NCBI GenBank assembly: GCA_029263395.1
Contig: JAJCXO010000136.1
Span: forward strand, 31,916 to 95,915
Length of the DNA: 64,000 bases
DNA from: Acidobacteriota bacterium
GTDB taxonomy: Bacteria; Acidobacteriota; Thermoanaerobaculia; Multivoradales; J023
Reading direction: 5' to 3'
The first letter of the stretch is position 1. Every line of letters begins with the position of its first letter. The notes under the pieces were generated by a model. It had not been told where the DNA came from. It made no database searches and saw nothing but the letters and a program-made list of their open reading frames with translations. The position numbers and the translations under genes are program-made. Shown here one piece after another: positions 25,665-34,792 of the stretch.

Positions 25665-28325
25665 ATGAGCTGGTGGACATCCCTAGTCTTTCGCATCCAG
25701 GCGCTGCGACATCGCCGTCGGATCGAACTCGAACAACTCGAAGAACTCGAGTTTCATGTCGACATGGAGACCGAGAAGAACCAACGTCTCGGTATGAACC
25801 CGGCCGAAGCACGCAGGCAGGCCCGTGCGGTGTTCGGCAGCGTCCCATCGCACCGCGAAGCGCTGCGGGATGATCGAGGCTTTCCATGGCTCGAACACTT
25901 CGCCTCAGACCTGAAACTGGCCTTCCGAGCGTTAGGCCTCCAAGCACTAGGCCGCCAAGCACTAGGCCTCCAAGCACAGTGGCGATCGCGCCTATTTGCC
26001 GGAGTGATTGTGCTCACCCTGGCGATCGGCATCGCCGCAACAAGTTCGATGTTCAGCGCAGTCCACGAAGTCTTGATCCGCCCCCTGCCCTACGAGGAAC
26101 CGGATCGGCTGGTAGTCGTGACCTCACGCCACACCGAGCGCAACATCGTCGACGCCAACATCTCTCACCCAGACTTCCTCTCCTGGCAACACAAGACCAC
26201 CAGCTTTGAGCACCTCGGCGCCTACACCGGTTGGACCGGCGCTCTGACCGGCGCAGGCCTGGCGGAGCGCGTTTCTGGCGCAGCGCTATCGCCAGAAGTT
26301 CTCCGTGTACTTGGGGTCGAGCCAATCCTCGGCCGAGGCTTTCTGAACGAAGAAGTGACCGACAACCATCGAGTGGTCCTCTTGGGCCACACCCTGTGGC
26401 GACAACGTTATGGCGCCCGGGAGTCGATTGTTGGCGACGTCATCACGCTGGACGGCGAACCCCACACCGTTGTCGGCGTGATGCCGGCTGGATTCAGATT
26501 TCCCTACCAAGCAGAAGCCTGGGTGCCATTGGCGCCGCTCGAGATGCACCAGCAACGAGGAGCCCGTTTCCTGCTCGGCGCTATCGGCCGTCTGGCTGGC
26601 GACAGCCGCCTGCAGCAAGCTCAGCAGGAGATCGAGCGTGTCAGCGATCAGCTCGCTCTGGCCTTCCCCGACTCCAATGACGGTTGGGACGCTGAGCTGA
26701 CACCCTTGATCGACAATGTTGTCGGCCCACTCGGCCCGGCCTTGATGATTCTGCAGGCCGCAGCCGCGCTGGTGTTGTTGGTCGTCTGCGGCAACGTCGG
26801 GGGGCTGCTGCTGGCACGAGGGCTTCAGCGGCGCCAGGAGTTTGCAGTCCGCACCGCCCTCGGAGCTGGACGCCGCCGGTTGGTCGCCCTACTGATGACA
26901 GAAAGCCTAGTGCTGGCCGCCCTGGGAGCCCTGTGCTCACTGCCCCTGCTGTGGCTCTGCATCACTTACTTGCGCCGACTTCTGGTCGACCGCCTCGACA
27001 TCGTCTCTTCACTGACGCTCAACCCTGCCGTGCTGGGCTTCGCCCTGGCAGTGTCCCTCGCCGCAACCCTAGTCTTCGGATGGCTGCCCGCCCTCGGCAG
27101 CACGCGCAGTGCGGGCGACGGACTTGGCGACACCCGTTCCGGCACCGGTCGGCAAACCAGCCGGTTGCGTCAAGTGTTTGTGATCGCGCAGTTGGCGTTG
27201 GTGGTGGTGTTGATGGTGGGTGCAACACTCTTGATCCGATCAATCAACGCCATCGATGCGGTTGATCCTGGATTCGAAGCCACCGGGATTCTCAGCGCTC
27301 AGGTCGGCCTGCCGTCATCCAAATACACAGATGCTGAGTCGCGAGACGCCGCGATCGACAACATGCTCACCAGTCTGGCAGCCCTCCCCGGGGTCGACGC
27401 GGTTGCCGCAGCGCAGGGGTTACCGTTCAGCGGCTGGGACGTCCACAACTACTATCAAGTAGAAGGGGATCCAGCCCCCGAGCCGGGGCACGAGCTGGTG
27501 GTCCACGTCCAAACCACCACCCCTGGCTTCCATCAACTACTTGGCGTCGAACACTTGCGGGGACGTCCGTTGCGCAACGACGACGGTCGCGACAACAGTG
27601 TCGCGGTGGTCAACGAGAGTTTCGTCGAACGCCATTTCAGCCACCTCGACCCGGTCGGCAAACGGTTCCGATTCGGCAGCAGACCGTGGATCACCATCGT
27701 CGGCGTCATCGCCGATTACCGCCACTTCGATCTGATCACCCCAATGCGGCCAGCGGTTTACCTACCGTGGTCCGCCTGGTCGCCCCAGTCAGCTGTCCTG
27801 ACCTTGGCCTCGAGCCGAGACTGGAAGAGCCTAGTCCCCGAGTTGCGGCAAGCTCTCGCCCAGGTTGATCCCGATGTGCCACCGTATCGGATCGAACCCT
27901 TCACCGACGCGGTACGACGCGAGAGCTTCAATGCCCGCTGGGTCCGCAACTTGTTGGTCGGTTTTGCGGGAGTCTCCGTGGTGCTCGCATTGATCGGCCT
28001 CTATGGCGTCATCAGCTACTCCGCATCCACCCGGCGTCGTGAGTTCGGTGTCCGCATTGCGCTCGGAGCTACCCCGCCACAGCTCGCCGCCGAAATCATG
28101 AAACAAGGCGCCGGCCTGGCCGCCTGCGGCATCGTCTTCGGCCTGCTGGCGGCCCTCGGCTGGACCGGCTACCTCGGTAGTCTGCTATTCGAGGTCCAGG
28201 CCCAGGACCCCGCAACCTATGTCGGAATCGGCGGTCTCGCCTTGGTCCTTGCCACCATCGCTACCTGGTTACCGGCTCGCAAAGCCGCCCGGCAAGATCC
28301 AGTTGCGGCTATTCGCAGCGAGTAG
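25665..28325 (+). CDS. ADOP family ABC permease (MacB-like)
   Basis: 886 residues, the size of the Acidobacterial Duplicated Orphan Permease family, two MacB-PCD/FtsX halves in one chain. An N-terminal cytoplasmic part (LRHRRRIELEQLEELEFHVDMETEKN, the PadR-associated ADOP N-domain) leads to the first membrane segment (LFAGVIVLTLAIGIAATSSMFSAV), a periplasmic core (residues ~140-350), an FtsX three-helix block, a second core, and a final block with LLVGFAGVSVVLALIGLYGVIS and an end in ARQDPVAAIRSE. There is no ATPase domain: 'orphan'. Residues 90-104 are a 15-bp repeat product (LGLQA, LGRQA, LGLQA). Substrate unknown; controlled by the upstream PadR. Confidence 0.93.
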   Translation: MSWWTSLVFRIQALRHRRRIELEQLEELEFHVDMETEKNQRLGMNPAEARRQARAVFGSVPSHREALRDDRGFPWLEHFASDLKLAFRALGLQALGRQALGLQAQWRSRLFAGVIVLTLAIGIAATSSMFSAVHEVLIRPLPYEEPDRLVVVTSRHTERNIVDANISHPDFLSWQHKTTSFEHLGAYTGWTGALTGAGLAERVSGAALSPEVLRVLGVEPILGRGFLNEEVTDNHRVVLLGHTLWRQRYGARESIVGDVITLDGEPHTVVGVMPAGFRFPYQAEAWVPLAPLEMHQQRGARFLLGAIGRLAGDSRLQQAQQEIERVSDQLALAFPDSNDGWDAELTPLIDNVVGPLGPALMILQAAAALVLLVVCGNVGGLLLARGLQRRQEFAVRTALGAGRRRLVALLMTESLVLAALGALCSLPLLWLCITYLRRLLVDRLDIVSSLTLNPAVLGFALAVSLAATLVFGWLPALGSTRSAGDGLGDTRSGTGRQTSRLRQVFVIAQLALVVVLMVGATLLIRSINAIDAVDPGFEATGILSAQVGLPSSKYTDAESRDAAIDNMLTSLAALPGVDAVAAAQGLPFSGWDVHNYYQVEGDPAPEPGHELVVHVQTTTPGFHQLLGVEHLRGRPLRNDDGRDNSVAVVNESFVERHFSHLDPVGKRFRFGSRPWITIVGVIADYRHFDLITPMRPAVYLPWSAWSPQSAVLTLASSRDWKSLVPELRQALAQVDPDVPPYRIEPFTDAVRRESFNARWVRNLLVGFAGVSVVLALIGLYGVISYSASTRRREFGVRIALGATPPQLAAEIMKQGAGLAACGIVFGLLAALGWTGYLGSLLFEVQAQDPATYVGIGGLALVLATIATWLPARKAARQDPVAAIRSE
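25932..25976 (+). repeat. 15-bp in-frame tandem repeat, 3 copies
   Basis: CTAGGCCTCCAAGCA-type units encode LGLQA, LGRQA, LGLQA in the linker ahead of the first membrane helix of the ADOP permease. Confidence 0.92.
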
Positions 28326-28454
28326 CAGTAAGGACCAAAGTCAGTCCACAAACTCATCGGATCCGAGTGGATTCGTGCGACGGACTTAGCTGCTGGACCC
28401 TCGTATCCCTGGCTCCAGATCCATCCTGTTGACAATTTCGCCAGCCGAAACGGG

Positions 28455-28625
28455 AGTCTGCCGGCGAAAAAGAGGCTTGGACTCGTGTCCGCATCGCCGT
28501 CGGAGCGTCTTTCCTCTTGACCCTAGCGCCTTGTCGTCAAAAGGAAGTCGTTACCAAGACCCATTTGGCACTCCAACGGCGGGAGAACATCATCTACCGT
28601 CTTCTAACTCCCGCAACGCGCCCGC
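28455..28625 (+). repeat. dispersed repeat, copy A
   Basis: About 165 bp that match 33965-34130 at roughly 75-80 per cent by eye. The best block contains CCCTAGCGCCTTGTCGTCAA, then GTTACC, then CAACGGCGGGAGAAC and CTACCGTCTTCT. The 446-bp gap it sits in has no gene; the ORF over the gap (28429-28836) has no ribosome site and is broken by this element. No transposase or clear terminal inverted repeat was seen. Confidence 0.75.
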
Positions 28626-28678
28626 AAAAAGCCCGGTTGGCATGATGAACCGGCGATGCGAGAAAGCGCTTAGAGGTT

Positions 28679-28707
28679 TTGGCAGCAGAGCAATATGGAG
28701 CTATGCT
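28679..28707 (+). promoter_or_regulatory. candidate promoter of the sigma-kinase operon
   Basis: TTGGCA (28679-28684) and TATGCT (28702-28707) are exactly 17 nt apart and lie 65-93 bases before the start of the sigma-factor gene. Both boxes match the sigma-70 consensus at four or five of six positions. Confidence 0.5.
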
Positions 28708-28771
28708 ACTTTCCGCATATCTATGGCCCAAGAAGAGCCCGGGGAGCTGAGCAGGCTGACACCAATCAAGG

Positions 28772-29362
28772 ATGACGCATGTGAATTCGGGAAGGAAGTC
28801 CGTTACCGAACTGCTCCAACGCTGGAGTGCAGGTGACACACGAGCGTTTGATGACCTGATGGGGCAAGTCTATGACGAGCTCCATGACATTGCTGCCCAA
28901 TGCTTCCGCCGTGAGCGCTCGGACCACACGCTTCAAGCAACCGCCCTGCTCCACGAGGCTGTCCTGCGGTTAATCGATATTCAAGGTCTGCCGTGGAAAG
29001 ATCGGGCACACTTCTACGCTGTGGCTGCCCGGATGATGCGCCGAATTTTGGTGGATCACGCCCGCCAGCGTCGGCGGTTGAAGCGTGGCGCCGCTGGAAG
29101 ACGCGTGACGCTCAGCGAGGCTGAGCCTCTAGCCGTCCATGGCAAGAGCCCCGACATCGAAGCGCTCGATGTCGCAATAAAGCGTCTCGAAACTCGAGAT
29201 CCCCAAAAGGCGAAAATCGTGGAGTTGCGTTTCTTTGCTGGCCTCAGCGGCGAAGAGATTGCCCGCTGTCTCAATATCTCGACGCCCACTGTAACCCGCG
29301 AGTGGCGCCGCGCCCGCACTTGGCTCTTCTGTGAAATCAAAGGTGAGGACTTGGATGAATGA
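28772..29362 (+). CDS. ECF-type sigma factor, TIGR02999-like (acidobacterial)
   Basis: 196 residues from ATG 28772; GTG 28781 has a better-spaced AAGGA and may be the true start. The opening TELLQRWSAGDTRAFDDLMGQVYDELHDIA is the signature of the TIGR02999 sigma family, followed by HTLQATALLHEAVLRLI, ARMMRRILVDHARQRRRLKRG (region 2 to linker) and the region 4 helix-turn-helix FAGLSGEEIARCLNISTPTVTREWRRAR. It directs RNA polymerase to its own promoter class. The next gene, a Ser/Thr kinase, overlaps its end by eight bases; in Acidobacteria this family is normally linked to such kinases, so phosphorylation may control it. Confidence 0.92.
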   Translation: MTHVNSGRKSVTELLQRWSAGDTRAFDDLMGQVYDELHDIAAQCFRRERSDHTLQATALLHEAVLRLIDIQGLPWKDRAHFYAVAARMMRRILVDHARQRRRLKRGAAGRRVTLSEAEPLAVHGKSPDIEALDVAIKRLETRDPQKAKIVELRFFAGLSGEEIARCLNISTPTVTREWRRARTWLFCEIKGEDLDE

Positions 29363-32300
29363 TGCGCGCTGGCAACAGATCGACGCGCTCTTCGAACAAG
29401 CCCTCGAGGTCGATCCGGAGCGCCGGGCCGTTTTTGTTGAACAAGAGAGTGGTAGCGACGACAAGCTGAGGCGGGCCGTGGACAGATTACTGGCGCTCGA
29501 GGTCGAGGCCGCGAGCTTCCTCGCTGAGCCAATCGCCGCTCTTTCTGCACCTATGAAATCTGAGCCGGGGGGTGTTCTCGGCGAGGTGCGCATCGGTCCG
29601 TATCGCCTGGTTCGGCCGCTCGGGCACGGCGGAATGGGGTCGGTTTACCTGGCACGACGCGAAGACGAGTACCAGCAGGAAGTCGCAATAAAGCTGGTGC
29701 GGCAAGGCTTCCTGAGCGAGGAAGTACGCCGCCGCTTCGAAAACGAGCGCCAGGTTCTGGCCCGACTCGAGCATCCCAACATCGCGCGACTTTATGATGG
29801 CGGTACAACCGTCGAGGGCCTTCCCTACTTGGTGATGGAGCGGGTCGAGGGATTGCCGATCGACCGTTTTTGCGACCAGCAGCAGCTGGTGATCCGCCAG
29901 CGCCTCGAACTTTTCCGGCAGGTCTGTGCGGCGGTGGCGACCGCTCATCGCTGCCTTTTAGTGCACTGCGACCTCAAGCCGAGCAACATCCTAGTGACCG
30001 TTGACGGCACGCCCAAGCTGCTCGATTTCGGCATCGCCAAGATGTTGCGTTCCGACGGCTTGGACGAGACCACCCTGACCCGGGGCCTCCGTCCCATGAC
30101 GCCGGGTTACGCCAGCCCCGAACAGATTCTTGGGGAGTCGATCACAACTGCCAGCGACGTCTATTCACTCGGAGTGATCCTCTACAAGCTGCTGTGTGGC
30201 AGCTTGCCTTTTGTCGCCAGCGGCGATTGCTACGTCGATTTCGGATCCGCTGTCGTCGATCAGGAAGCCGAGAAGCCAAGCCGCCGGGTATTGGTGCGAC
30301 CCGCGACAGGTTCTGATGATGTGGATTTTTTGGCGGTGAGTCGGCGACGGCGGACGACACCCACCGAGTTGAGCCGAAAGATTCGAGGCGATCTCGATGC
30401 GATCGTGCTCAGGGCACTACGCCCGATGCCGGAACAACGATACGTCTCGGTGAATGAGCTGTCGAGCGACGTCGGACGCCACCTGGCGGCCCTGCCGGTT
30501 CGGGCTCGACGTGGCACCTGGCGCTACCGCACGGGTCGTCTACTGCGCCGCATGTTATTACCGCCCGACCCCAGGCGACGCCGGGAACGCCTGCTGTGGG
30601 TGAGTTTGCTGGTCGCCGCAGTGACCGCATCGTGGGCTGTTTCCTCGTTGCAGCATCCGGTCATCTCCTGTGACGATGCGGTCGGCCGGCTGGTGGGAGT
30701 GTGGGACTCGCAAGTCCAAACCACAATTCATAATGCGTTCATCGCTACCGGATTGCCATTCGCTGGCGACGTGTGGCGCCGGATCGAGCGGACACTCGGC
30801 GACTACGCCGAGGCTTGGGTGGCAATGCATGACGAGACCTGCGAAGCGACCCACATCCGTGGCGAGCAGTCGGAGCAAATGCTCGACGTGAGGATGATCT
30901 GCCTCGATGGCCGACGAGAAGAGCTTCGGGCGATCACTCGGCTGCTCGCAGAAGCCGACCAGGGGGTGGTGAAAGAAGCCCACGTGGCTGTCGGAGCCCT
31001 GCAGCCGATTGTCGTTTGTGCTGACCGCAGCGAGCTGTCCAACCTCGAGCTGCCCCCGGACGATCCTTTTCTCCGTCGGCGGATCGACAACTTGCTGGCG
31101 ATAGCCGAGGAGCAACTGGCGCGCTGGAACACCAAACGCCCGGTCGATACCGAGACCCTCCGCCAGGCAATCGAGACGGCGAGCGATCTGCCTTACCGGC
31201 CCGCCTTAGCGCGGGCGCTCTTTGTTCTGGGAACCGCAGAGAGTTTTGAAGGGGGAAACCCTCAGGCTGGCTTAGAACATCTGGAAAAAGCGCTGCTGGC
31301 CGCTATCGCGGGAGGGGATCGTCGACTTCAGACGCGAATTTATGCCGCTCTCGTGAGTGTCGAGATTCGCCTCAACGGGAACGCGGAAGGCGCGCAACGC
31401 TGGGAAGGTTATGCTGAGGCTTCACTCGAAGCCTTGAGCAACGGCAACGATGACCTGCTCTACGAGGTTGCTAGAGCGGCAGGCCTGTTAGCATTCGAAA
31501 CCGGCCAATTGGCCGAGTCGAAGGCCCACTATGCAAGGGCTCTCGACATCGCGGACAAGGGCGCCGACCCCGCTCGGCGGATTGCAGCTTTGGCCAACCG
31601 CGGAATGTTTGGCGAGACCGACTACCTCGAGCAGGCCATTGAAGTGACTCGGCGGGAATTCGGCACACAAAATGTGAACATGGTTCGCCCGTTGCAAAAC
31701 CTCGCAGCCGAGTATGCTTACCAGGGGCGGCATGACACAGCACTGCCGCTGGTACACCAAGCCGTCGAGCTGCTGGAGGCAACCTATGGAGACCAGTATC
31801 CCGACCTCGCCTTTCCATTGGTCCTTGGCGGTCAGATCCTGAGCGCCAAGGGGCGCCCCGCCGAAGCCCTTCCATACCTGCAACGAGCCCAGGCCTTGCT
31901 TGAAGTCAGCCGGGGCCGAGAGGCTCCGTTGGTGGCCGACGTGCGGCACGCCTTGGCCGACGCGCTACGCTGGCTGGGCCGTCACCGTGAGGCTTTGGAT
32001 CACGCCTTGGCGGCCGATCAGATTTATGCCGCGACCCGTCCACAGACGCACTACTCCAGGCGTGCGCTGCTGGGCACTATCGGAAGCATTCAGCGAGAGC
32101 TCGGTGACCTGCCGGCGGCACTGGAGAGCCATGGGCAGTTGCTCGAGATGCTCCGCGATCCGGCGGGTACTCCTGGCGACCAATCGGGCCCCTTGCTCGC
32201 GATCGGTGAGACATTCCTCGACGCCAACCGCGGCGCCGAGGCCGGTGTTTTGCTCGAACAGGCCTTCGAACAAGTTCGCTCGTCGGCGGAGCCACTGAAT

Positions 32301-32462
32301 TCAGCACGGATTCGTTTCGCCTTGGCCAGGGCGATCAAGGCTGATGCTCCGGCGCGTGCCCGCCAACTGGCGCAAGATGCCGTCGCTGGACTCAGCGCCG
32401 ATTCAGCACTCGGAAGGGAGCTGAAAGAGCGCGTGGAGGTCTGGTTGCGCCAACCGCGATGA
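29355..32462 (+). CDS. Ser/Thr kinase with TPR tail, non-RD catalytic loop
   Basis: ATG 29355 (MNDARW) overlaps the sigma gene by eight bases. 1,035 residues. The kinase domain (about 80-370) has the glycine loop GHGGMG, VAIKL, and the catalytic loop VHCDLKPSNIL (H204, C205, D206), so the Arg before the catalytic Asp is Cys: a non-RD kinase, which does not need activation-loop phosphate. DFGIAK and YASPEQ are intact. One membrane helix (WVSLLVAAVTASWAVSS, about 417-433) is followed by a conserved segment (EAWVAMHDETCEATHIRGEQS) and eight or more TPR units. It probably senses something outside and acts on the sigma factor encoded before it. Confidence 0.93.
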   Translation: MNDARWQQIDALFEQALEVDPERRAVFVEQESGSDDKLRRAVDRLLALEVEAASFLAEPIAALSAPMKSEPGGVLGEVRIGPYRLVRPLGHGGMGSVYLARREDEYQQEVAIKLVRQGFLSEEVRRRFENERQVLARLEHPNIARLYDGGTTVEGLPYLVMERVEGLPIDRFCDQQQLVIRQRLELFRQVCAAVATAHRCLLVHCDLKPSNILVTVDGTPKLLDFGIAKMLRSDGLDETTLTRGLRPMTPGYASPEQILGESITTASDVYSLGVILYKLLCGSLPFVASGDCYVDFGSAVVDQEAEKPSRRVLVRPATGSDDVDFLAVSRRRRTTPTELSRKIRGDLDAIVLRALRPMPEQRYVSVNELSSDVGRHLAALPVRARRGTWRYRTGRLLRRMLLPPDPRRRRERLLWVSLLVAAVTASWAVSSLQHPVISCDDAVGRLVGVWDSQVQTTIHNAFIATGLPFAGDVWRRIERTLGDYAEAWVAMHDETCEATHIRGEQSEQMLDVRMICLDGRREELRAITRLLAEADQGVVKEAHVAVGALQPIVVCADRSELSNLELPPDDPFLRRRIDNLLAIAEEQLARWNTKRPVDTETLRQAIETASDLPYRPALARALFVLGTAESFEGGNPQAGLEHLEKALLAAIAGGDRRLQTRIYAALVSVEIRLNGNAEGAQRWEGYAEASLEALSNGNDDLLYEVARAAGLLAFETGQLAESKAHYARALDIADKGADPARRIAALANRGMFGETDYLEQAIEVTRREFGTQNVNMVRPLQNLAAEYAYQGRHDTALPLVHQAVELLEATYGDQYPDLAFPLVLGGQILSAKGRPAEALPYLQRAQALLEVSRGREAPLVADVRHALADALRWLGRHREALDHALAADQIYAATRPQTHYSRRALLGTIGSIQRELGDLPAALESHGQLLEMLRDPAGTPGDQSGPLLAIGETFLDANRGAEAGVLLEQAFEQVRSSAEPLNSARIRFALARAIKADAPARARQLAQDAVAGLSADSALGRELKERVEVWLRQPR

Positions 32463-32492
32463 AGGCTGCCGCGACCTCTGAGTGAGACGGAG

Positions 32493-32519
32493 CGCGCCCG
32501 GCGTTTCGGTCCGGGCGCG
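32493..32519 (+). terminator. hairpin after the kinase gene, between convergent genes
   Basis: CGCGCCCGG (32493-32501) and CCGGGCGCG (32511-32519) form a perfect 9-bp GC stem with a 9-nt loop. The tail lacks a run of U, so it is a weak intrinsic terminator or a stabilising hairpin shared by the two convergent genes. Confidence 0.5.
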
Positions 32520-32534
32520 AGGGTCCTGCGCTGG

Positions 32535-32594
32535 CTATCCCTGATGGATCATATGCGGCATGGCTCCGGCCTTGACCCGGGTCTTGGTCTTCAT
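32535..32594 (-). CDS. 19-residue peptide gene with a perfect ribosome site
   Basis: On the minus strand AAGGAGGT lies six bases before an ATG that opens MKTKTRVKAGAMPHMIHQG followed by TAG. The Shine-Dalgarno is the best in the window, and 8-base complementarity at ideal spacing is unlikely by chance in 130 bp. The basic N-terminus plus VKAG and a His/Met-rich end look like a short natural product precursor or a small regulatory peptide; short 'VKAG' peptides are, as far as I recall, seen in other bacteria, but I cannot verify a family. It lies 133 bp after the gene for the secreted protein at 32727-33788, on the same strand, and 72 bp from the end of the convergent kinase. No modifying enzyme is near. 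Confidence 0.6.
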   Translation of the reverse strand: MKTKTRVKAGAMPHMIHQG

Positions 32595-32726
32595 GTCTTC
32601 ACCTCCTTTCGTCTGTTGTGGCCGAACGGGACCGCTCGCTCTGCGGGTGAGAGGGATCGAAGAGAGTCCCGGCCGCTGGCTCACGACATGCCCGATCCGG
32701 GTCGGACAAGGACGGGAAGGTCGCGA

Positions 32727-33788
32727 TCAAGGTTGATAGAGCATCGGTACGCTGCAATTCGGCGTGAGCTGGGAATGCGCGTTCCAGATCGTGAACAGGC
32801 TTTCCGTTCCGGAAAAGCTGCCAGCATCCTGCCAGTGGAAGGCTAGGAGGAAAACGTTGCGGGGGTCGTTCTTGAGGTAGTTGTACCAATTGGTCGCCTG
32901 GACTCCCAATTTCCACCAATTAGTCCAGTTGGGCGGGCACTGAATACCCCAGGCAGGTTCGGTGGGGTCGTTGTCGTCACAGAATCCTTTGATGACTGAG
33001 GCGGTCTTTTGCCCCGGACGCAGCGCCTGGTTGAGCTTGCCGGAGATAGTGCTCCAAGTCTCCGCGTTCAGATTCATGGGGTCTGAATCATTCGCCGGAT
33101 TGAAGATGTCATAGGCGATGATGCCGATCAGGTCGAGTGGGCTGGGGAACTTGTCGATGACCCCTGTAGGGGTCACCGGAAGCCCGTTGCTCACAGGGCC
33201 ACCCAGTGTGTTGCGCAGACCGTAGCCCGCGGCCACATAAATTGGCGAATATTCGGCGGCGGCGAGCTTCTGGCGGACATAACTTGACGCTAGGTGTAAA
33301 ACCCAGTTCTCGACACAATCGTTGTTCGCTTCATCGTGGATGATGAGGCCAAACACTTGCCGCTGCCCGCCATTCCACTGAAACAGCTCGTCGTTGGCCA
33401 GAAACCAAGCATCCAGACGGGCCTTGTATTCACCTCGGATGGCGTAAAACCGCTTGGTCGTGGAAGCCGGACCTCGTTCGTAGTGTGTGCAACTACTGAC
33501 CGCAATCGGGTTCGGATTGAAAATGATTTCTTTCAAATTTATGAACACCGGACCAGTATTCGCAACAATCTGGGAGACCTCCGGTCCCAAGTTGTAGGAC
33601 GGGTTGTTCCCGGGAGCGCCGACATAGGCGGCAGTTGCGCCGACATGATTTGCGATGTCATAGGAATTGGCGGCAGTGGTGCCGGTGTAGCCAAAGCTTG
33701 CGACGCAGGCAGAGGCTGGCGGCGCCGCACTACTGATCAAGATGAAACAGAACACACATGTCGCTGTGGTCTTCGACGGAATCATCAT
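32727..33788 (-). CDS. secreted TIM-barrel-like (glycoside hydrolase-like) protein, unknown
   Basis: ATG 33788 follows AAAGGAG by eight bases; the longer frame adds 17 residues without a site. 353 residues with a signal peptide (TTATCVFCFILISSAAPPASA) and the mature start CVASFGYTGTTAANSYDIANHV. The layout (FINLKEIIF, QVFGLIIHDEANNDC, SPIYVAAGYGL, LDLIGIIAYDIFNP, NVFLLAFHWQDAGSF) is that of alternating strands and helices in a TIM barrel, with acidic residues HDEAN and YDIFNP at strand ends where glycosidases keep catalytic residues. There are about seven cysteines, so disulphides are likely. No family name can be given with confidence. The 19-codon gene follows on the same strand. Confidence 0.6.
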   Translation of the reverse strand: MMIPSKTTATCVFCFILISSAAPPASACVASFGYTGTTAANSYDIANHVGATAAYVGAPGNNPSYNLGPEVSQIVANTGPVFINLKEIIFNPNPIAVSSCTHYERGPASTTKRFYAIRGEYKARLDAWFLANDELFQWNGGQRQVFGLIIHDEANNDCVENWVLHLASSYVRQKLAAAEYSPIYVAAGYGLRNTLGGPVSNGLPVTPTGVIDKFPSPLDLIGIIAYDIFNPANDSDPMNLNAETWSTISGKLNQALRPGQKTASVIKGFCDDNDPTEPAWGIQCPPNWTNWWKLGVQATNWYNYLKNDPRNVFLLAFHWQDAGSFSGTESLFTIWNAHSQLTPNCSVPMLYQP

Positions 33789-33964
33789 GGTAGATCTCCT
33801 TTGCAGAGTGTCTTCTCTACAGTCAGGCAGAGGTTGCAAGAGACTGAGTTCATGAAAAACAGGACCTGATCCTCGGTCACGCTAGCGTTCATCTTGACTA
33901 GCGACATCAGCTGTCAAATTTGATCAGCGACGCGAAAATTCTTAGGCGAAGTCTTATGGTTCTC

Positions 33965-34130
33965 GGAGGAAACGCCGGCGCTTCGACTGGTGTCCGAATC
34001 GGCGCGGAGTACCTTGCCCGTCTTGACCCTAGCGCCTTGTCGTCAAAAGGATATCGTTACCGAGACCCAACTAGCGTTCCAACGGCGGGAGAACGTCTCT
34101 ACCGTCTTCTGACTCCCGCTCCGAGCCCGG
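33965..34130 (+). repeat. dispersed repeat, copy B
   Basis: Matches copy A at 28455-28625: GTGTCCGAATCGGCG, CTTGACCCTAGCGCC, TTGTCGTCAAAAGGA, GTTACCGAGACCC, CCAACGGCGGGAGAACG and CTCTACCGTCTTCTGACTCC all have counterparts there in the same order. The two copies are 5.5 kb apart in the same orientation. Confidence 0.75.
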
Positions 34131-34396
34131 AAGACGACGTGTTCCAACGTCCGAGTGGTCTTCTCCCGCTCGCGGACCCCTTGTCGTGACGAGCGACACA
34201 CGTTCTCCCACGGTGGGATTCGACTAGCAACGTTCGAAAGGTCTTCTCCCGCCGGTTGGGTGCCAGTTTGGATCGTCGAAAGGTCTTCTCCTGGGCACCT
34301 TTTTCAGACTCCGCCGATCGAATCACCCAGATTAGGTCGCTCTTTGACCGATTTGGCCAACTATGGAGCAGAATTGAGGGTGTTGCTGCTCGATGT

Positions 34397-34469
34397 CAGC
34401 ACCAGCAGCACCCAGCAGCAGCACCCGAACCTCCAGCAGCACCCTCCAGCACCCTAGCAGCAGCACCCG
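34397..34469 (+). repeat. CAGCAGCACC-type simple repeat
   Basis: A 73-bp patch of CAGCAGCACCC, CAGCACC and CCTCCAGCAGCACC units with length variation, typical of slippage. It lies in the non-coding stretch before the subtilase. Confidence 0.8.
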
Positions 34470-34792
34470 TCAACAAGTCGATGACGCAGGGCCTCGTCGG
34501 CATTCGATTGCGCGGGCGAGGATGCCCCGGGCCGCTGCCGACTCCGCAGTCAGAAGAACAGCGGGTCGCGTTAGTGACTGTTGCAGATCGGTATGGCGAG
34601 GAGTACATCCGAGGACTCCCAGAGCCCATTCATAGGTTTTCTCAAAATAAATTGAGCAGTCTAGGCGAGTATTTTCGCCCTAGGTATTTGGGTGCAGGTC
34701 AAAGCCAGCGCCTTATTCTTTTTGCTCGGTTCCTCTTGCACAGTTCCGTTTGTACAGCGGGATGCGATTAGGGGACCGAATTACACTTTGGG

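Larger units (their letters stand above)
33789..34792 (+). other. 1-kb non-coding/degenerate stretch
   Basis: No gene with a ribosome site is seen. The stretch holds copy B of the dispersed repeat, several short imperfect copies of the motif around GAAAGGTCTTCTCC (near 34237 and 34277), an inverted CGTTCTCCCACGG counterpart of CCAACGGCGGGAGAACG, and a CAG-rich patch. ORF 34256-34771 has some protein-like runs (ITQIRSLFDRFGQLWSRIEG, VADRYGEEYIRGLP), so part could be a decayed gene. Confidence 0.6.

Noticed and set aside
28429..28836. 135-codon ORF before the sigma gene
   Set aside because: It covers a dispersed repeat and overlaps the sigma gene in another frame; the repeat's second copy is also non-coding.
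34256..34771. 171-codon ORF in the gap before the subtilase
   Set aside because: It spans a CAG-type simple repeat and has no start signal; kept only as possible gene debris.
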